From NCBI RefSeq assembly GCF_907177275.1, contig NZ_CAJSLV010000081.1:214221-278220 (forward strand): a stretch of DNA of 64,000 bases. The letters run 5' to 3'. Position 1 is the first letter of the stretch. Every line of letters starts with the position of its first letter. Of this stretch, positions 60,095 to 64,000 are shown piece after piece. Origin of the DNA: Actinacidiphila cocklensis (GTDB taxonomy: Bacteria; Actinomycetota; Actinomycetes; Streptomycetales; Streptomycetaceae). Made by a program: the position numbers and the translations under genes. Below the pieces are notes generated by a model. It did not search any database. It had not been told where the DNA came from and saw only the letters and a program-made list of their open reading frames with translations.

Positions 60095-60949
60095 GTGACG
60101 CGCTATGTGGTGGCTGGGACCGACGGGTCGGACGCGAGTCTGGCAGCTCTGCACTGGGCGGCGGGCGAGGCTGTGGCGCGTGGGTACGCGCTGCGTGTGG
60201 TGATGGTGGTGCCCCGCCACGGTGCCGTGTTCGGCAGTGCGCCGGAGGCAGACGTGGGCCAGCCGTCGGCTGTGCGGCTCATGGAGAAGGCGGTTGCGGA
60301 GGTGGCGCACCTGCACCCTCGTCTCGATGTGGTGGGGCGGGAGCTCACAGGTGTCCCAGAAGAGGTGCTCAACGATGTAGGCAGCGGGGCGGAGCTCGTG
60401 GTGGTCGCGGCGCGGGGGTGCGGCGGGTTCGCCGGGCTGCGGCTCGGATCCGTCGCCTTGGGCGTCGCGGCGGGCTCGCACTGCGCGGTGGCACTCGTTC
60501 CGGTCGGCTGGGCGCACGACAGCGGCGTAAGGGAGGTCGTGGTCGGCGTCGACGGGCACCACCCGGACCCGCAGGCGCTCGACCTCGCGTTCGACGCGGC
60601 CCGGCGGCGGGAGGCACGGCTGCGGGCGGTGAGCGGCTGGCGCCTTCCGGCCCCGTTCGACGAGCGGCCGCTGATGCCCGTGGAGGAGGACCGGGCCGAG
60701 TGCGAGGACCAGGAACTGCAGGTGCTGGAGGACGCGTTGCGCGGCGGCAAGAAGAAGTACCCGGCCGTGGACGTCCTACCGGACCTGCGTCTGCTGGCAC
60801 CTGCGGACGCGCTGGTGCGGGCCTCCGGCGGCGCGGGTCTGCTGGTGGTCGGCCGCGGTGAGGCACGTACCGGCCGACGGTTCGGCGGCGTTCCCCATGC
60901 GGTAGCCCATCACACCCGCTGCCCACTGCTCCTCGCCCCGCGGCGCTGA
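60095..60949 (+). CDS. tandem universal stress protein
   Basis: A 284-residue protein with two Usp domains from GTG 60095 (GGGAGGCGG upstream). Domain 1 starts YVVAGTDGSDASLAALHWA; domain 2 starts EVVVGVDGHHPDPQALDLAF, and the ends show VVAARGCGGFAGLRLGSVA and LVVGRGEARTGRRFGG, variants of the ATP-binding G-2x-G-9x-G loop. Tandem Usp proteins are typical hypoxia/dormancy genes. A long hairpin separates it from the convergent DoxX gene. Confidence 0.9.
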   Translation: MTRYVVAGTDGSDASLAALHWAAGEAVARGYALRVVMVVPRHGAVFGSAPEADVGQPSAVRLMEKAVAEVAHLHPRLDVVGRELTGVPEEVLNDVGSGAELVVVAARGCGGFAGLRLGSVALGVAAGSHCAVALVPVGWAHDSGVREVVVGVDGHHPDPQALDLAFDAARRREARLRAVSGWRLPAPFDERPLMPVEEDRAECEDQELQVLEDALRGGKKKYPAVDVLPDLRLLAPADALVRASGGAGLLVVGRGEARTGRRFGGVPHAVAHHTRCPLLLAPRR

Positions 60950-60964
60950 GCCGGGCGGGCGGCT

Positions 60965-61007
60965 GACCGGGGTCCTCCGGCACGGTGTGCACGGGAGGAC
61001 CCCGGTC
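60965..61007. terminator. bidirectional terminator between Usp and DoxX genes
   Basis: GACCGGGGTCCTCC (60965-60978) pairs perfectly with GGAGGACCCCGGTC (60994-61007) around a 15-base loop, 15 bp after the Usp stop. Confidence 0.8.
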
Positions 61008-61102
61008 GTCGGCGGTTCAGCTCACCGTAGGAACCAGCTCGTGGACAGCCGTGCGGGGCACCGCCGTTGTGGCGGTGCCCCGATCTCTTCGGGTCCCGTG
61101 GA

Positions 61103-61726
61103 TCACCGGAGCCAGGGGTTGCGGTGCACGAAGGGGATCCGTGCCCAGAGGCGACCGAGGCCCCAGGTGGTACCGGCGGCGGTGAGCGCGAAGAGGATCA
61201 TCGCCAGGGCGTAGATGACGTGGTAGTCCACGAGCGGGTTGGAGGACATGCTGGGGCCGCCGCTCGACAGGTGCTGTGCGGGCGGCCATTCGGCGGCCCA
61301 CATCATCGCCATCAGGGCAGTCCCGGCGACGGCGGTGAGGCGCAGGGCCACGCCGCTCACGAGGGCGACGCCGATGCCGAGCAGGCCCAGCATGAACAGC
61401 CAGTCGGTCCAGCCCTTTCCGGCTATGTCGTGGAAGAAGGACTGGAGGGGGCCGGCCGAGACACCGGACAGGAAGCCCTTGGTGGGCGAGCCACCATCGA
61501 TCCAGTCCTTGCCGGATCGGGTGGCGTAGTGCCAGCCGAAGGTCTTGTCGAGGAAGGCCCACAGGAAGATGAAGCCGATCGCGATTCGCACGGCGGCCAG
61601 CGACCTGGCGGCGAAGGTGGCGTCGGCGGCGGCGGTCGCCGTGCCACTCCCGCCGTCGGCGAATGTCCTGTTCCAGGTGGGAAGGTGGAATCCGGTGCGC
61701 TGCCGGGCGTGGTCGTGGACGGCCAT
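61103..61726 (-). CDS. DoxX-like membrane protein
   Basis: A 207-residue protein from ATG 61726 (GGGAG upstream). After a 40-residue hydrophilic lead, four membrane helices are visible: LAAVRIAIGFIFLWAFLDKT, DWLFMLGLLGIGVALVSGVA, LTAVAGTALMAMMWAAEW and VIYALAMILFALTAAGTTWG. The DKTFGW segment after helix 1 fits the DoxX family (quinone-linked redox or membrane stress proteins). Divergent from the nitroreductase gene. Confidence 0.82.
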   Translation of the reverse strand: MAVHDHARQRTGFHLPTWNRTFADGGSGTATAAADATFAARSLAAVRIAIGFIFLWAFLDKTFGWHYATRSGKDWIDGGSPTKGFLSGVSAGPLQSFFHDIAGKGWTDWLFMLGLLGIGVALVSGVALRLTAVAGTALMAMMWAAEWPPAQHLSSGGPSMSSNPLVDYHVIYALAMILFALTAAGTTWGLGRLWARIPFVHRNPWLR

Positions 61727-61801
61727 GATGACTCCCTGCTGTTTCAGATGGTAGGGGCTCGGTACGCCATTACTGTCTTGTGCACTGCGATGTCGCCGCT
61801 G

Positions 61802-61902
61802 GGGGCCTACGGCCCCTGCCCCTGGGCCGAACGGCCCTTTGATGGTGCGGCCGCCTCCGCCGCGCAAACCCCCGCTACACCGCCGTGGGGCCGACCGGCC
61901 CC
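61802..61902. promoter_or_regulatory. three palindromic GGGCC-N-GGCCC boxes between divergent stress genes
   Basis: GGGGCC-TAC-GGCCCC (61802-61816), GGGCCGAACGGCCC (61824-61837) and GGGGCC-GACC-GGCCCC (61887-61902) lie in the 256-bp gap between the DoxX and nitroreductase genes. A degenerate fourth, GGGGTCCGTTCGGCCCT, is at 63666-63682 before the response regulator gene. They look like sites for a dimeric NarL/DevR-type regulator. Confidence 0.6.
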
Positions 61903-61982
61903 GGACCGGTGACCGACGGACCCCTGCCGCGCCGGCTCGCCCGTCGTGATGCTGGAAGGTGAGGCGGCGCAAGGAGACCGGT

Positions 61983-62972
61983 ATGCAGACCACGACATTG
62001 GACGCGGCGACGCTGGAGACACTCATCCGGGCGGCTGTGGCGGCACCCTCCCTCCACAACACACAGCCCTGGCGGTATCGGCTCGACCCCGACACTTCGA
62101 CGATCGAGGTCCGCGCCGCGCCGGAGCGGGCGCTGCGGGAGGCGGACCCGCAGGGCCGCGCCCTGCACATATCGGTGGGTGCCGCCGTCTTCAATCTGCG
62201 GGTCGCCGTCCGGCATTTCGGCTGGGAGCCGGTGATACGGCTGCTTCCCCGGCCGAGCGAACCGGACCACCTCGTGTCCGTACGGCTCGCAGGTGCGCCC
62301 CGAACCGCCCGGCACCTCGACGAAGACTTCTACGACGCCCTGTGGCGCCGGCACAGCTCCCGGGTCCCCTTCTCCGGGCGGCAGGTCCCGGCGGACGTCC
62401 TCAGCGAGATCGCACAGGCGGCCGACGCAGAAGGCGCGCGGCTGCGCCTGCCGGAGCCCGGCGAGACCAGCCGCATCCTCCAGCTCACCGCGGAGGCCGA
62501 GCGCTTCGCCGTGAGTGACCCGAAACATCGTACGGAGAGCCGCAGCTGGGTACGCGACGGCGCCCAGGACGGACTGCCCGGTGCGGTGCTCGGCCCGCAG
62601 GACGCGAACGCGCGACTGCCGGTACGGGACTTCTCAGCGCTCCGCCCGGCCGACCAGCAGCCTTCGACCCGCTTCGAGCAGCACCCCGTCATCGCAGTGC
62701 TGACCACCACCCACGACCACCACGCGGACTGGCTGCGGGCCGGACAGGCCTTGGAGCGCGCCCTGCTGGTCGCCACCGTCCACGGTGTGCGCGCCTCGCT
62801 GCTCCACCAGGGGCTCGAGTGGCCCGACATCAGGTGGGCGCTTCGCGACCCGCGCGGGGGCGGCCGGCACGTGCAGATGCTCATCAGGCTCGGCTACGGC
62901 CCGGAAGGCCCGGCAAGCCCCCGTCGGCCCGTCCGAGACGTCCTGGAGGACGTCGAACCCGGGCCGGACTGA
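61983..62972 (+). CDS. Acg-like nitroreductase family protein
   Basis: A 329-residue protein with an ideal AAGGAGA ribosome binding site before ATG 61983. The N-terminal AAVAAPSLHNTQPWRYRLD is the signature of Acg/Rv2032-type nitroreductase-fold proteins, and RHSSRVPFSGRQVP and the repeat-like second half fit the two-domain Acg form. Family members bind FMN and are induced by the dormancy regulator DevR in mycobacteria. It is a likely target of the box cluster upstream. Confidence 0.9.
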   Translation: MQTTTLDAATLETLIRAAVAAPSLHNTQPWRYRLDPDTSTIEVRAAPERALREADPQGRALHISVGAAVFNLRVAVRHFGWEPVIRLLPRPSEPDHLVSVRLAGAPRTARHLDEDFYDALWRRHSSRVPFSGRQVPADVLSEIAQAADAEGARLRLPEPGETSRILQLTAEAERFAVSDPKHRTESRSWVRDGAQDGLPGAVLGPQDANARLPVRDFSALRPADQQPSTRFEQHPVIAVLTTTHDHHADWLRAGQALERALLVATVHGVRASLLHQGLEWPDIRWALRDPRGGGRHVQMLIRLGYGPEGPASPRRPVRDVLEDVEPGPD

Positions 62973-63014
62973 CCGGGGCGGAGACGCGAGGAGAGCCGTC
63001 ACGCACGAACCGCC

Positions 63015-63530
63015 TCACGCCGATCGGCCCCACGCTGCGGCAATCTGGTCGGCGATGCCCGACGCCCAGGCGCGGATCCGATCCCGATCCCGGAAGTCAC
63101 CCCCTTTGCCCTGCTTGAGGATCTGCCGGGCGACGAAACCGCGCGCGCTGTCGTCCAACCGGCCGCCGAATGTCACCTGATCGGCGGCGTCGACCATGTC
63201 GGCGACCCGCACGGCGCCGCGGACGAGGGCGGGCGCGCGATCGGCCACCTCGGCGTCGAGCGGTCCGCTGCTGAACAGCCACACCGGCAGTTCCCGCAGC
63301 CTCTTGCGATTCCGGCGCGCGAAACGCGTGGCGTCCCGCAGCCAGCGGCCCGCGTACACCCCGGAGCCGAGCACTACGGCGTCATATCCGGCCAGACCGT
63401 CCACCTGCCCAGCCGGCCGTACGTCGGCCACCGTCCCCCGGGCGGACAGGACGTCCGCGATCCACCCGGCGATCTGTTCCGTCGAGCCGTTCTTCGATGC
63501 ATACGCGACGAGAACGTGCGGCGTGCTCAT
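63015..63530 (-). CDS. flavodoxin-domain protein (HemG-like)
   Basis: A 171-residue protein from ATG 63530 (GGTGAGG upstream). LVAYASKNGSTEQIAGWIAD is the flavin-phosphate loop; GYDAVVLGSGVYAGRWLRDA and LPVWLFSSGPL are the next flavodoxin motifs. Related proteins are protoporphyrinogen-oxidase-like or stress flavodoxins. It belongs with the neighbouring redox-stress genes. Confidence 0.88.
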   Translation of the reverse strand: MSTPHVLVAYASKNGSTEQIAGWIADVLSARGTVADVRPAGQVDGLAGYDAVVLGSGVYAGRWLRDATRFARRNRKRLRELPVWLFSSGPLDAEVADRAPALVRGAVRVADMVDAADQVTFGGRLDDSARGFVARQILKQGKGGDFRDRDRIRAWASGIADQIAAAWGRSA

Positions 63531-63751
63531 CGACCTCACCTCGCCTCTGCCCGTCACTGACCATGCCCGGCCGGCCCGAGCCGCCGTTCCACCGTCACCT
63601 TCCTCGACATCTACCTGCACCGCGACCTCTGCGGGCTCTCCGGCGGTCCCGGTGTCCGACTCACCGGGGTCCGTTCGGCCCTAGTGCGAGAGGCGTCGAA
63701 GGGCTGATGATCGGAAGTCCGAGGCGGCAGACGGCAGGGCGAGGGTCCGAC

Positions 63752-64000
63752 ATGAGCGACGCACGGCAGTTCTCCCCCGACTCCCCGATCCGGGTCTTCC
63801 TGGTCGACGACCACGAGGTCGTACGCCGGGGTGTCCACGACCTGCTGGACGCGGAGCCGGACATCGAGGTCGTCGGGGAGGCGGGCACCGCGGACCACGC
63901 GGTGGCCCGCGGGCCGGCACTGCGGCCCGACGTCGCGGTGCTGGACGTGCGGCTGCCCGACGGCGACGGGATCTCGGTGTGCCGGGAGCTGCGGTCGGCC
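63752..64000 (+). CDS. NarL/FixJ (DevR-like) response regulator, 3' end outside window
   Basis: 83 codons from ATG 63752, open to the window edge. The receiver domain begins IRVFLVDDHEVVRRGVHDLL with the acidic pair at D19/D20 and the phospho-acceptor Asp65 in VAVLDVRLPDGDG. The V-D-D-H-E-V-V-R-R-G pattern is typical of NarL/DevR regulators; the LuxR output domain lies outside. With the Usp, DoxX and Acg-like genes it probably forms a dormancy-type regulon. Confidence 0.88.
   Translation, partial: MSDARQFSPDSPIRVFLVDDHEVVRRGVHDLLDAEPDIEVVGEAGTADHAVARGPALRPDVAVLDVRLPDGDGISVCRELRSA

Noticed and set aside
1..64000. tRNA, rRNA, CRISPR arrays, riboswitches, replication origin, phage genes
   Set aside because: No cloverleaf, rRNA-like block, regular spacer-repeat array or conserved riboswitch core was noticed. 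Reading by eye could miss a tRNA, so a covariance-model scan would be decisive.

Overview
The window is high-GC actinobacterial DNA, most likely a Streptomyces chromosome, probably an accessory or arm region. The clues are the strong third-position GC bias, a SARP activator, an SsgA-like sporulation protein, three giant LAL-type LuxR regulators, a DUF5709 protein, an OpcA, many GTG starts and a DevR-type stress cluster. No rRNA, tRNA, CRISPR array or intact mobile element was seen; mobile DNA survives only as decayed IS630 and IS5 transposase pieces.

Layout. (1) 1-13.2 kb: a biosynthetic locus. Eight leftward, tightly coupled genes run from asnB through panD, a DUF6002-like PLP-fold protein, an MFS exporter, a FemX/GNAT-like transferase, an ATP-grasp ligase and an F420/FMN-type LLM oxidoreductase to a LanB-like dehydratase cut by the window edge. 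A divergent SARP activator faces them. The set lacks NRPS or PKS genes but holds four mechanistically different amide- or acyl-transfer enzymes plus a beta-alanine source. This is the best candidate for an undescribed system. (2) 13.2-17.9 kb: small regulators, a hemerythrin protein with a divergent TetR, and gene remnants (FAD oxidoreductase, beta-helix protein, GMC oxidoreductase). (3) 18-36 kb: a regulator-rich hydrolase region with three LAL regulators, two intact AraC proteins and one truncated one, several alpha/beta hydrolases, an SDR stub and two IS630 remnants. One HSL-type esterase has Cys where the catalytic Ser should be, and one LAL has Arg for Lys in Walker A. (4) 36.3-41.5 kb: IS5 remnant, MFS exporter, LysR regulator, and a second copy of the HSL-esterase/hydrolase module whose partner gene is reduced to its 3' end. 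(5) 41.7-51.7 kb: DUF5709, Dps, then a pentose-phosphate/glucose operon (tkt, truncated tal, zwf, opcA, gnd, a chimeric glucokinase/WrbA stub, a histidine phosphatase and a sugar transporter). (6) 52-57.7 kb: a secreted beta-propeller protein, GNAT, an FMN reductase/LLM monooxygenase pair, another hydrolase and a DUF1275 membrane protein, with conspicuous repeat operators. (7) 57.8-64 kb: a membrane protein, a graveyard of histidine-kinase, FMN-binding and ApbE genes, then a dormancy-type set (Usp, DoxX, Acg-like nitroreductase, flavodoxin, DevR/NarL response regulator) with palindromic GGGCC boxes.

How the genes fit together. The left locus probably makes and exports a small modified peptide or amide under SARP control. 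The pentose-phosphate operon would route imported glucose into NADPH and pentoses, but it has lost transaldolase locally. The esterase modules, each near LAL, AraC or LysR regulators, look like repeatedly duplicated catabolic or detoxification units. The right end looks like a redox or hypoxia stress regulon. Many truncated genes show that the region between 13 and 60 kb is actively rearranging.
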